Positions 17,168-25,062 of a stretch of 40,263 nucleotides of DNA are shown in pieces. The notes below the pieces were generated by a model. That model was not told the origin of the DNA, made no database searches, and was given only the letters and a program-made list of their open reading frames with translations. Each line of letters opens with the position of its first letter. Position 1 is the first letter of the stretch. Source of the DNA: Micrococcales bacterium 73-13 (GTDB taxonomy: Bacteria > Actinomycetota > Actinomycetes > Actinomycetales > Microbacteriaceae); contig MKVN01000042.1 in NCBI GenBank assembly GCA_001898855.1, forward strand, positions 1 to 40,263, in the 5' to 3' direction. Position numbers and translations under genes: made by a program.

Positions 17168-19231
17168 GTGACCCAGCAGGAGCCTCCTGATACCGGCCCG
17201 CAGCCGGACGCGCCCAAGTCCCCGAAGCGCTGGATCGTCGGCGAGCCGCTGCCGACGTCCGAGCTCGAGGGCCAGCTCCTCCCGAAGCGCCTCGCGCTGC
17301 CGATCTTCGCGAGCGACCCGCTCAGCTCCGTCGCCTACGGGCCGCAGGAGCTGCTGCTCATCCTGACGGCGACCGGCGGCCTGGCCTTCCTCTCCTTCGC
17401 CCCGTGGGTCGCCGCCGCGGTCGTCGCGCTGCTGGCCATCGTCGTCCTGAGCTATCGGCAGGTCGTCAAGGCCTACCCCTCCGGCGGCGGCGACTACGAG
17501 GTCGCCGGCCGGAACCTCGGCGAGTGGGCGGCCCTGACGGTCGCCTCGGCGCTGCTCGTCGACTACGTCCTCACGGTCGCGGTGTCGGTGTCCTCCGGCG
17601 TCGACAACATCATCTCGGCGCTGCCGTTCCTCGACCCGTGGCGGGTGTGGATCGCGATCGGCTTCGTGCTGCTGCTCGTGGCGATGAACCTGCGCGGCGT
17701 GCGCGAGTCGGGCAAGGCCTTCGCGATCCCGACCTACGTCTTCGTCGGCTCGCTCGGCGTCATGGTCCTGGTCGGCCTCGGGCGCTGGCTGCTCGGCGAC
17801 CTGCCGCTCGCCGACAGCGCGCAGTACGGCGTCCAGGCCCACGACCTGACGCAGGCCGGGCTGATCCTGCTGCTCCTGCGCGCCTTCGCCTCCGGCTGCT
17901 CGGCCCTCACCGGGGTGGAGGCGGTCTCGAACGGGGTGCCGGCGTTCCGGGTGCCGAAGATCCGGAACGCGCAGGCGACGCTCGTCATCATGGGCGGGAT
18001 CGCGATCGCGCTGTTCGCCGGGGTCACCGCCATCGCCCTGCTCACGCAGGTCCACTACGTGGAGAACCCCTGCGACCTGATCGGCTGGGCCGCCTGCGTC
18101 GACCAGCCGCAGGCCTCCGTCATCGCGCAGCTCGCGACGAGCGTGTTCGGCGCGGGCTCGGCGCCGTTCTTCCTCATCCAGGCCGCGACCGCCGCGGTCC
18201 TGCTGCTCGCGGCGAACACCGCGTTCAACGGCTTCCCGCTGCTCGGCTCGGTGCTCGCCGCCGACGGCTACGCGCCGAAGTCGCTGTCCACCCGCGGCGA
18301 CCGGCTGGTCTACTCGAACGGCGTGATCGCGCTCGCCGCCATGGCCGGCGTCCTCATCGTCGTCTTCCAGGCGAGCGTCACGCACCTCATCCAGCTCTAC
18401 ATCATCGGCGTCTTCGTGAGCTTCACGCTCGGCCAGATCGGGATGGTCGTGCACTGGCGCCGGGTGCGGCGCAGGGGGGTCCGGAAGGGCACGGTCGGCG
18501 GCCTCGCCATCAACGGCGCCGGCGCCGTGCTCACCGCCGTGGTGCTCGTCATCGTGACGGTCACGAAGTTCACGCACGGCGCCTGGGTGGTGTTCGCGAT
18601 CATGCCGGTGCTGTGGATCGTCATGCATCGCGTCAACCGCTACTACCGGAAGGTCGGGCGGGAGATCGCGGTGGACGACCGGACCGAGTTCGGCTCGAGC
18701 GGCGACCACGCGATCGTGCTCGCCGGGACGCTGACGAAGCCGACGCTCAAGGCGCTCGACTACGCGGTCGCGATGCAGCACGACTCCATCGAGGCGGTGC
18801 ACGTCGCGATCGACGCGGAGGCGGCGCAGCGGCTCGCGAGGGAGTGGGACGAGCGCGGCATCCGGGTGCCGCTCACGATCCTCGACTCGCCCTACCGCGG
18901 CATCAGCGAGCCGCTCATCGCGCACATCGCCGAGCATCGGCGCAGCCACGGCTCCGAGGTGGTCACCGTCTACCTGTCGCAGTACGTCGTCGGGCACTGG
19001 TGGCAGGCCGTGCTGCACAACCACAAGTCGCAGCGCATCAAGTCGAAGCTCATGCTCGTGCCCGGAGTGACGGTCGCGATCGTGCCATGGCTGCTCGACG
19101 AGGCGAAGCTCGTCCTGAAGCGCCCGGTCCGCCCCTTCCCGGGTCAGGACCGCCGCGGCGAGCCGAGCCGGCCGCTCATCCGCCGGCACCTCGGCGAGGA
19201 GGAGGCGGCGCCGAGCGACGGGCCGCGCTGA
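17168..19231 (+). CDS. KimA/YdaO-like APC-superfamily transporter (probable potassium uptake)
   Basis: This is an integral membrane transporter of 687 aa. The N-terminal signature LPKRLALPIFASDPLSSVAYGPQELLL matches the KimA/YdaO branch of the APC superfamily, known in Bacillus as a high-affinity K+/H+ symporter. About 12 membrane helices fill residues 40-470. A cytoplasmic domain of about 200 residues follows (DHAIVLAGTLTKPTLKALDYAVAMQ, universal-stress-like). Start GTG at 17168 was chosen over the TTG at 17132, because that TTG belongs to the -35 box. The 3' end overlaps the convergent flavoprotein gene by 56 bases. Many annotations call such proteins amino acid permeases; K+ is the better guess, from family only. 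Confidence 0.88.
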   Translation: MTQQEPPDTGPQPDAPKSPKRWIVGEPLPTSELEGQLLPKRLALPIFASDPLSSVAYGPQELLLILTATGGLAFLSFAPWVAAAVVALLAIVVLSYRQVVKAYPSGGGDYEVAGRNLGEWAALTVASALLVDYVLTVAVSVSSGVDNIISALPFLDPWRVWIAIGFVLLLVAMNLRGVRESGKAFAIPTYVFVGSLGVMVLVGLGRWLLGDLPLADSAQYGVQAHDLTQAGLILLLLRAFASGCSALTGVEAVSNGVPAFRVPKIRNAQATLVIMGGIAIALFAGVTAIALLTQVHYVENPCDLIGWAACVDQPQASVIAQLATSVFGAGSAPFFLIQAATAAVLLLAANTAFNGFPLLGSVLAADGYAPKSLSTRGDRLVYSNGVIALAAMAGVLIVVFQASVTHLIQLYIIGVFVSFTLGQIGMVVHWRRVRRRGVRKGTVGGLAINGAGAVLTAVVLVIVTVTKFTHGAWVVFAIMPVLWIVMHRVNRYYRKVGREIAVDDRTEFGSSGDHAIVLAGTLTKPTLKALDYAVAMQHDSIEAVHVAIDAEAAQRLAREWDERGIRVPLTILDSPYRGISEPLIAHIAEHRRSHGSEVVTVYLSQYVVGHWWQAVLHNHKSQRIKSKLMLVPGVTVAIVPWLLDEAKLVLKRPVRPFPGQDRRGEPSRPLIRRHLGEEEAAPSDGPR

Positions 19232-20345
19232 TCCGGCTCAGCGAGGCCACCACCTGCCTCGCCACGAAGCGGCCGGCGCGGCTCGCGCCGATCGTCGAGG
19301 CCTGCGGCCCGTACCCCGCGAAGAACACCCTGGGGTCGCGCCAGCTCGTCCCCTGCGCCACCACGACGCCGCCGGCCTGCTCGCGCAGCTTGAGCGGCGC
19401 CAGGTGCCGCAGCTCCGGTCGGAACCCGGTCGCCCAGAGGATGGCGTCGGCCCGGACGAACTCGACGCCGTCGGCCCTGGCGCCCGGCGCCCACCGGACG
19501 CCGTCCGGCTCGATCGCCTCGAACATCGGCTGCGCGACGAGCAGGCCCCGCTCGATCCCCTGCTGCACGCGCCGCGAGCGAGGGATCCCGGTGCCGCTGA
19601 CGATGCTCGGCAGCGCGCGGCCGGCGCGGGCCGCCTCGTCCTGGCGGGCGACCGCCTCGAGGCGGCCCTCGAGGTTCTCGTCCCCCGTCTCGTCGGTCCA
19701 GTCGACGGGACGCCGGCTGACCCACACCAGCTCTGCGGCGAGCCGCTCGAGCTCGAGCAGGAAGCCGATCGCCGAGGTGCCGCCGCCGACCACGACGACC
19801 CGCCGGCCGGCGAGGTCCTGCGCCGCGGAGAAGTCGCGGGTGTGCAGCTGGCGGCCGGCGAAGCGGTCGCGTCCCGGGTACCACGGCACGAAGGGCGCGC
19901 CCCAGGTCCCGGTCGCGTTGACGATGATCTCGGAGCCGACGGTGAGCTCCTCGCCGTCGGCGTCGACGAAGGTGGTCAGCAGCTCCGAGCCGTTGTTCTC
20001 CACCACCGAGACGTCCGCCGGACGCACGACGCGGAGGCCGAAGTGCGCCTCGTAGCGCGCGTAGGCGTCGGCGACGACGTCCCGCGCCGGCGCCTCCCGG
20101 TCGGCGTCGGCGAATCCGAGCCCGAGCTCCGCCATGCCGGGCAGATCGGCGATCCGGTGCGCGGTGCCGATGCGCAGCGACTCCCAGCGATGCTGCCACG
20201 CGCCGCCGGGCCCCGGACCCCGGTCGAGCACCACGAAGTCCTCGCCCGGCTCGAGTCCGAGCCGGCGCAGGAAGTAGGCGACGGAGAGCCCCGCCTGGCC
20301 CGCGCCGATGACCACGACCGGCGCGTGGGCGGTCGGCTCGTGCAC
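19176..20345 (-). CDS. CzcO-like flavin-dependent monooxygenase / pyridine nucleotide-disulfide oxidoreductase
   Basis: This is a cytoplasmic FAD/NAD(P)H flavoprotein of 389 aa. The FAD Rossmann motif is VVIGAGQAGLSVAYFL (about residues 12-27). The FxGxxxHxxxW-like stretch appears as FAGRQLHTRDFSAA, and a second nucleotide motif is VVVVGGGTSAIGFLLE. ATGFRPELRHL is the conserved C-terminal ATG motif. Start GTG at 20343-20345 lies seven bases after TAGGCT, with no ribosome site, so it is probably leaderless. The last 56 bases overlap the 3' end of the KimA-like gene, and the extreme C-terminus is Pro/Arg-rich. The substrate is not known. Confidence 0.88.
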   Translation of the reverse strand: MHEPTAHAPVVVIGAGQAGLSVAYFLRRLGLEPGEDFVVLDRGPGPGGAWQHRWESLRIGTAHRIADLPGMAELGLGFADADREAPARDVVADAYARYEAHFGLRVVRPADVSVVENNGSELLTTFVDADGEELTVGSEIIVNATGTWGAPFVPWYPGRDRFAGRQLHTRDFSAAQDLAGRRVVVVGGGTSAIGFLLELERLAAELVWVSRRPVDWTDETGDENLEGRLEAVARQDEAARAGRALPSIVSGTGIPRSRRVQQGIERGLLVAQPMFEAIEPDGVRWAPGARADGVEFVRADAILWATGFRPELRHLAPLKLREQAGGVVVAQGTSWRDPRVFFAGYGPQASTIGASRAGRFVARQVVASLSRISAARRSAPPPPRRGAGG

Positions 20346-20352
20346 GCCGATC

Positions 20353-20358
20353 AGCCTA
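20353..20358 (-). promoter_or_regulatory. -10 hexamer TAGGCT, leaderless start of the CzcO-like gene
   Basis: TAGGCT on the minus strand, seven bases, then GTG 20345. It stands back to back with the DUF3073 promoter 43 bases away. Confidence 0.55.
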
Positions 20359-20401
20359 GATCGAGCGCCTGCGCCCAGGCGGGCCGATGACCGCTGCGTG
20401 A

Positions 20402-20407
20402 TAGACT
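20402..20407 (+). promoter_or_regulatory. -10 hexamer TAGACT for the DUF3073 gene
   Basis: TAGACT lies 84 bases before ATG 20492, so the leader would be about 78 bases and carry an AAGGGGG ribosome site. No clear -35 box. Confidence 0.45.
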
Positions 20408-20491
20408 CTGCGGCGTTGTTCCACCACGCAATCAGAGCGTCTGCCGCCGGTCTCCCGAGCGAGCCGGACCGGATCCACAAGGGGGTCTCGC

Positions 20492-20707
20492 ATGGGGCGC
20501 GGCCGTCAGAAGGCGAAGCACACGAAGGTCGCCCGGGAGCTGAAGTACTTCAGTCCTGACACGAACTACAGCGCCCTCGAGCGCGAGCTCGCCGAGTCCA
20601 AGGGGCCGTCGTCGGAGTACGACGCGTGGGCGGACAAGTACGCCGAGCTCGACGACGACGAGGACTTCGAGGACGAGGACGAGCCCTCGGACGCGCAGTC
20701 CGTCTAG
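20492..20707 (+). CDS. DUF3073 family small protein
   Basis: This is a 71-aa cytoplasmic protein of unknown function, conserved in actinobacteria. The basic N-terminus MGRGRQKAKHTKVARELKYFSPDTNY is the hallmark of DUF3073. The C-terminus is strongly acidic (DDDEDFEDEDEP), so the protein is bipolar and might bind nucleic acid or ribosomes; that is inference. ATG 20492 follows AAGGGGG. It commonly lies next to purM in this group, as here, with purM convergent 27 bases away. Confidence 0.93.
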   Translation: MGRGRQKAKHTKVARELKYFSPDTNYSALERELAESKGPSSEYDAWADKYAELDDDEDFEDEDEPSDAQSV

Positions 20708-20732
20708 GTCCGTCCGGCTCCGTCCGACGGAC
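20708..20732. terminator. Hairpin between convergent DUF3073 and purM
   Basis: GTCCGTC and GACGGAC arms with an 11-base loop fill the gap between the two stop codons. There is no T tract. A bidirectional terminator is likely by position. Confidence 0.45.
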
Positions 20733-20734
20733 GC

Positions 20735-21892
20735 TCAGTCGGCGTATTCGCCGACGAGCCGGACCGCCCCGCCGTCCACGCCCTTCGCGCCGACGACCCA
20801 GCCGTCCCCCTCCAGCGGGCTCGCGGTCCGCGCGTCGGCGCCGCCGAGCCGCACCCGGCCCGCGGCCCACGCCGGGACGCCGTCCGCCGCGAGCGCCGCG
20901 ACGACGCCGTCCGCCGCGCGCTCGGCCACGACGGCGAGGAAGCCGACGCCGAGGTTCCAGGTGCCCTCCGCGGACTCCAGGCTGCTGCCGGCGATCTCGG
21001 AGAGCACCCGGAACACCGCCGGCGGCGACCAGGTCGAGCGGTCGACCTCGACCGCGGCGCCGCGGGGCAGCACCCGCGCCAGGTTCGCCGCGATGCCGCC
21101 GCCGGTCACGTGGCTGAGCGCGTGGACGCCGGCGCCGAGATCGGGGTCCTCGAGGACGCCGAGCAGCGGGGCCGTGTACAGCCGAGTGGGCGTCAGCAGC
21201 GCCTCGCCGACGACGCCGCCGAGCTCCGGCAGCTCGTCGTGCAGCTCGATCCCCGCCCGGGACAGGATGTGCCGCACGAGCGAGAAGCCGTTCGAGTGCA
21301 GGCCGGAGCTCGCGAGCGCGAGCACGACGTCGCCGTCCCCCACCCGGTCCGGCCCGAGCAGCGCGTCCGCCTCGACGACGCCGATCGCGGCGCCCGCGAC
21401 GTCGTACTCGTCCGGCGCGATGAGCCCGGGGTGCTCGGCGGTCTCGCCGCCGATCAGCGCGGTGCCGGTCGCCTCGCAGGCCCGGGCGATCCCGCCGACT
21501 ATCGCGGCGACGCGCTCGGGCACGACCCGGCCGAAGACCAGGTAGTCGGTCATGAAGAGCGGCCTGGCGCCGACCACGACGATGTCGTCGACGACCATGC
21601 CGACGAGGTCCTGGCCGATCGTGTCGTGCAGGTCGAGCGCCTGCGCGATGGCGACCTTCGTGCCGACGCCGTCGGTGCTCGTCGCGATGATCGGATGCCG
21701 GTAGCCCTGCAGCGCGCTCGCGTCCCACAGCCCGGCGAAGCCGCCCACCCCGCCGAACACCTCGGGGCCGTGCGTCCGCGCGACGGACTGCTTCATGAGC
21801 TCGACCGCCAGGTCGCCGGCGGCGGTGTCGACGCCGGCCGCGCGGTAGCTCGCCGAGGGGTCGCCGGTGCCCTGAGGCTCTCGAAGGGTCAC
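20735..21892 (-). CDS. purM: Phosphoribosylformylglycinamidine cyclo-ligase (AIR synthetase)
   Basis: PurM closes FGAM to AIR with ATP, step five of purine synthesis; 385 aa, cytoplasmic dimer. The family features are present: YRAAGVDTAAGDLAVELMK, the glycine-rich TSTDGVGTKVAIA, the DDIVVVGARPLFMTDYL segment, GGETAEHPG and ASSGLHSNGFSLVR. Start GTG at 21890-21892 lies seven bases after TAGCCT, without a ribosome site. The first eight residues (TLREPQGTG) are encoded inside a repeat-like sequence (21870-21889) and are not part of the family core. It is transcribed away from purF, unlike the purF-purM order of many bacteria. Confidence 0.96.
   Translation of the reverse strand: MTLREPQGTGDPSASYRAAGVDTAAGDLAVELMKQSVARTHGPEVFGGVGGFAGLWDASALQGYRHPIIATSTDGVGTKVAIAQALDLHDTIGQDLVGMVVDDIVVVGARPLFMTDYLVFGRVVPERVAAIVGGIARACEATGTALIGGETAEHPGLIAPDEYDVAGAAIGVVEADALLGPDRVGDGDVVLALASSGLHSNGFSLVRHILSRAGIELHDELPELGGVVGEALLTPTRLYTAPLLGVLEDPDLGAGVHALSHVTGGGIAANLARVLPRGAAVEVDRSTWSPPAVFRVLSEIAGSSLESAEGTWNLGVGFLAVVAERAADGVVAALAADGVPAWAAGRVRLGGADARTASPLEGDGWVVGAKGVDGGAVRLVGEYAD
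21870..21889. repeat. REP-like element inside the purM 5' end
   Basis: CCCTGAGGCTCTCGAAGGG resembles the widespread intergenic repeat CCTGAGCCTGTCGAAGG seen in many high-GC genomes. I see one copy only in this window, so the assignment rests on memory of the motif. It lies in frame within the first codons of purM. Confidence 0.35.
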
Positions 21893-21899
21893 GCGCACC

Positions 21900-21905
21900 A
21901 GGCTA
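21900..21905 (-). promoter_or_regulatory. -10 hexamer TAGCCT, leaderless start of purM
   Basis: TAGCCT on the minus strand, seven bases, then GTG 21892. This spacing decides between the GTG codons at 21898 and 21892. Confidence 0.5.
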
Positions 21906-21925
21906 TCGGCATCGCGGACGCACTG

Positions 21926-22054
21926 ATGAGGTGCACGGTCGACTGCCCGGTGGCCGCCATCGCCATCCGCACCGGCTCGACCGTCCTGCACCGAGATCGC
22001 GGCTTCGCGCGGATCCCGGAGATCATCCCGGCGCTCGGCCAGGCCAGCGGGTAG
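21926..22054 (+). pseudogene. Remnant of a PIN-domain (VapC-type) toxin gene, C-terminal part only
   Basis: This 42-codon stretch ends in TAG and reads as the last third of a VapC PIN domain: RCTVDCPVAAIAIRTG, then STVLHRDRGFARI. Intact family members read DCLIAA...HRDRDF. The last conserved acidic residue of the active site is Gly here. No upstream PIN sequence and no antitoxin gene remain: the region to the left is the purM start on the other strand. I therefore call it a decayed fragment. It has no ribosome site. Confidence 0.55.
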
Positions 22055-22072
22055 CGCTTCTCCCAGGCAGGA

Positions 22073-22102
22073 TTGACGAGCTTTTCAGCAGATCGATAGG
22101 TT
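22073..22102 (+). promoter_or_regulatory. Promoter TTGACG-18-TAGGTT of the LRV membrane protein gene
   Basis: TTGACG at 22073-22078, an 18-base spacer with lower GC than the surroundings, TAGGTT at 22097-22102, then six bases to GTG 22109. It is the best complete promoter of the leaderless set. Confidence 0.65.
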
Positions 22103-22108
22103 CGAAAG

Positions 22109-23485
22109 GTGACCGCGAACGCCGAGCAGCGCGCCATGGTCGGCGATCCGACCACTCCGTCGACCACGCTGCACGAGCTCGCCGCCGCCGAGCCCGAACT
22201 GTGGCCGGCCATCGCAGCGCATCCCAACGTGTATCCCGACCTGCTCACCTGGATGTACGAGAACGGACTGCCACGGCCACAGGCGTCGCCGCCCGAAACC
22301 GCGGCGCAGCAGGCCGTGTCCGCCGCGGACGCGCCCATTCCGAGCGCCCCGGTCCCGAGCGGAACAGCCGCGATCGAACCGCGTCGGCTCGGCCGCGCCG
22401 CCAAGGCGATCATCTGGAGCGCGGCCGGCGTCATCGCGGCAGGCATCGCCGCGGTGCTGGTGGTCACGCTGATCGTCATCCCCCAGCAGCAGGCCGCCGC
22501 CGAGGCGGCGGCCGCCGCCCGAGCAGCGCACGACAGGGCGGTTGCGGACTTCAAGGCGTCGGCCAGCCTTTGCCAGGACGCGAACTCGGCGTACGCGACA
22601 TCGCTCGACGCAGCTCGCACGGCGCTGAAGATCGACCCGACGACCCTCGCCGACCCGAGCCTCTTCGACGCGCTCCAGTCGACGATCGACCAGAACAAGG
22701 GCGAAGCGCGTTGCATATCGCCGACGATGGCGAGCGAGACCGCTCAGATCGAGGCGCAGATCTCCGAGATGGATGCCGCCCATGCGGGACTGAGCACCGC
22801 GGCCAGCCGGTTGAGCGACAGCACCCGAGCCGTCACCGCGAGCGTCGACCGAAAACTCGCCCAGGACGCCCTGGACGCGCGCACGCTCGAAGGGACATGG
22901 ACCGATGGCGACGGCTACTCCTTCATCGTCAGCGTGGCGCTGCCCGATGCCTCCTGGACTCCGGTGAAGACGACCGTAGACATCACCGGTGCACGCCCCG
23001 GGCAGGCGCTGATCCGGATCGAGACCAGGGCGGAGCTCGAGCTCACGGTCACCAACACCACGCCGGCGCGGGAAGCGAGGTGGAGAGCACCGCTCGACCT
23101 GATGCCCGTGTGGTCGAGCGAACTCGATCTCTGCAGCCTCCAAGCGATCAGCGCCTATGACGCCGACGACCGATACCGGATCATGACTCCCGTGACCCGC
23201 CTGGAGACGCCCTTCTGCGTCGGCCTCCTGGATTGCGACTGGGGGTACAGCGGTGCCGGCGTTCCGCAGCAGACCATCCCGGTGGACGGAACGGTGACCT
23301 ACCCGGTCTCCTGCGGCGGCGCGGGCGTGATCAACGTCCCCGAGGCGGACGCCGAACGGATTGCGAGCATCCTCGCGACGCCGCCGACCGATTGGCTGTT
23401 CGGAATCACGGGTCTGGCGAATTACGACCCGAACTACTTCTGCGAGCGGCTTCTCGACCAGTCCGTACCGCTCCTCTGCCGGTAG
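22109..23485 (+). CDS. LRV-domain membrane protein with secreted cysteine-rich domain, function unknown
   Basis: I do not recognise this 458-aa protein as a whole. Residues 10-52 (DPTTPSTTLHELAAAEPELW...HPNVYPDLLTWMYENG) match the variant leucine-rich repeat domain found at the N-terminus of many actinobacterial membrane proteins. A Pro/Ala linker follows, then one membrane helix at about 99-124. An Ala-rich helical stretch (125-165) leads into a secreted region of about 290 residues. That region has eight cysteines (among them SLCQD, ARCIS, DLCSL, PFCVGLLDC, YFCERL, LLCR), which could make four disulfides. Its codons are visibly less GC-biased than those of its purine neighbours. It is alone between purM and purF and starts with GTG from a leaderless promoter. 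Confidence 0.85.
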   Translation: MTANAEQRAMVGDPTTPSTTLHELAAAEPELWPAIAAHPNVYPDLLTWMYENGLPRPQASPPETAAQQAVSAADAPIPSAPVPSGTAAIEPRRLGRAAKAIIWSAAGVIAAGIAAVLVVTLIVIPQQQAAAEAAAAARAAHDRAVADFKASASLCQDANSAYATSLDAARTALKIDPTTLADPSLFDALQSTIDQNKGEARCISPTMASETAQIEAQISEMDAAHAGLSTAASRLSDSTRAVTASVDRKLAQDALDARTLEGTWTDGDGYSFIVSVALPDASWTPVKTTVDITGARPGQALIRIETRAELELTVTNTTPAREARWRAPLDLMPVWSSELDLCSLQAISAYDADDRYRIMTPVTRLETPFCVGLLDCDWGYSGAGVPQQTIPVDGTVTYPVSCGGAGVINVPEADAERIASILATPPTDWLFGITGLANYDPNYFCERLLDQSVPLLCR

Positions 23486-23531
23486 CGATCGCGGCGGCAG
23501 CGCGTTCGCATCCGCCCATGGGAGGATGAGA

Positions 23532-23549
23532 CGTACCCGGTCGGGTACG
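23532..23549. promoter_or_regulatory. Inverted repeat CGTACCCGGTCGGGTACG upstream of purF, candidate operator
   Basis: Eight-base perfect arms around GT, 31 bases before the purF ATG. I see no second copy before purM, purD, purS or purL. It may bind a local regulator or form an RNA hairpin in the purF leader. Confidence 0.4.
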
Positions 23550-23580
23550 CGAAGACGGATTCCAGGGAGCCAACCCGCGC

Positions 23581-25038
23581 ATGTGCGGCATCGTCGGCAT
23601 CGTCTCGTCCGGCCCCGTGGCCCAGCAGATCTACGACAGCCTCGGCCTGCTGCAGCATCGCGGTCAGGACTCGACCGGCATCGCGACCGCCGACGGCTCG
23701 ACGATCCACATGCACAAGGCGCGCGGGCAGGTGCGCGAGGCGTACCGCACGCGGGACATGCGCGCGCTGCTCGGCACCACGGGCCTCGGGCACGTCCGCT
23801 ACACCACCCGCGGCGACGCGAAGAAGGAGCAGGAGTCGCAGCCGTTCTACGTGAACGCGCCCTACGGCATCGTGCTCGTCCACAACGGCAACCTGACGAA
23901 CGTCCGCGAGCTCACCGAGGAGCTGTTCACGCGGGATCGCCGCCACCTGAACACGAGCTCCGACACCGAGCTGCTCGTCAACGTGCTGGCGAACGAGCTG
24001 CAGGCGCAGGTGCGCGGCGCCTCGCTCGATCCGGACCAGGTGTTCGACGCGATCGAGACGCTGCACCAGCGGGTCGAGGGCTCCTACGCCTGCATCGCGC
24101 TGATCGGCGGGGAGGGGCTGCTCGCCTTCCGGGACCCCTTCGGCATCCGGCCACTGATCCTCGGGAAGAGGTCCGAGGGGCTCGTCGGCACCGAGTGGAT
24201 CGTCGCGAGCGAGAGCCTCGTGCTGGAGAACTCGGACTACGAGATCGTCCGCGACGTGCGGCCGGGCGAGGCGATCTTCATCACCCGCAGCGGCGAGCTG
24301 TACTCGCGCCAGTGCGCGGCGAATCCGCGGCTGATCCCCTGCTCCTTCGAGTACGTCTACCTCGCCCGGCCGGACTCCATCATGAACGGCATCTCCGTCT
24401 ACGAGGCGCGGCTGCGCCTCGGCGACCGGCTGGCCGACACGATCGCCCGGCACACGCCGTCCGGCGACATCGACGTGGTCATGCCGATCCCCGACTCGGC
24501 GCGGCCGGCGGCGATGCAGGTCGCCCGCCGGCTCGGCCTGGAGTACCGCGAGGGGTTCTACAAGAACCGCTACGTCGGCCGGACGTTCATCATGCCGGGC
24601 CAGGAGCAGCGCCGGCGCTCGGTCAAGCAGAAGCTGAACGCGATGGGCTCCGAGTTCAAGGGCAAGAACGTGCTCATCGTCGACGACTCGATCGTGCGCG
24701 GCACCACCTCGCGGGAGATCATCGAGATGACGCGGTCGGTCGGCGCGAACTCGGTGACGTTCACCTCGGCGGCCCCGCCGGTGCGCTACCCGCACGTGTA
24801 CGGCATCAACATGCCCTCGCGGCAGGAGCTCGTCGCCGCGGGCCGCACCATCCCGGAGATCAACCGGGAGCTCGGCAGCGACCACCTCGTCTACCAGGAG
24901 GTCGCCGACATGGAGGCCGCGATCATCGAGGGCTCCGACGTCACGGCGCTCGAGATGTCCTGCTTCACCGGCGACTACGTGACCGGCCGGGTGACCGAGG
25001 AGTACCTCTCCTGGGTCGAGGCCAACCAGCTGAGCTGA
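23581..25038 (+). CDS. purF: Amidophosphoribosyltransferase
   Basis: PurF makes phosphoribosylamine from PRPP and glutamine, the committed step of purine synthesis; 485 aa, cytoplasmic. The protein begins MCGIVGIV, with the glutaminase nucleophile Cys2 exposed after Met removal and no long propeptide. The Ntn domain has HRGQDSTGIA and GHVRYTT. The PRPP-binding loop VLIVDDSIVRGTTS is at about 364-377. ATG at 23581 has AGGGAG upstream, a little far. Feedback by AMP and GMP is the known control of the family. A perfect inverted repeat upstream suggests transcriptional control too. Confidence 0.97.
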   Translation: MCGIVGIVSSGPVAQQIYDSLGLLQHRGQDSTGIATADGSTIHMHKARGQVREAYRTRDMRALLGTTGLGHVRYTTRGDAKKEQESQPFYVNAPYGIVLVHNGNLTNVRELTEELFTRDRRHLNTSSDTELLVNVLANELQAQVRGASLDPDQVFDAIETLHQRVEGSYACIALIGGEGLLAFRDPFGIRPLILGKRSEGLVGTEWIVASESLVLENSDYEIVRDVRPGEAIFITRSGELYSRQCAANPRLIPCSFEYVYLARPDSIMNGISVYEARLRLGDRLADTIARHTPSGDIDVVMPIPDSARPAAMQVARRLGLEYREGFYKNRYVGRTFIMPGQEQRRRSVKQKLNAMGSEFKGKNVLIVDDSIVRGTTSREIIEMTRSVGANSVTFTSAAPPVRYPHVYGINMPSRQELVAAGRTIPEINRELGSDHLVYQEVADMEAAIIEGSDVTALEMSCFTGDYVTGRVTEEYLSWVEANQLS

Positions 25039-25041
25039 GCC

Positions 25042-25062
25042 GACCGGCCGCTACGGGCGGTC
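25042..25062. terminator. Hairpin between convergent purF and the membrane protein gene
   Basis: GACCG/CGGTC outer arms plus three inner pairs with one mismatch; the TAG stop of the minus-strand gene is in the loop. It fills the 12-base gap and both gene ends. Confidence 0.4.

Noticed and set aside
17006..19189. 727-codon open frame antisense to the KimA-like gene
   Set aside because: Its protein is dominated by Arg, Asp, His and Glu with no known fold. It is the mirror of a well-conserved gene in high-GC DNA.
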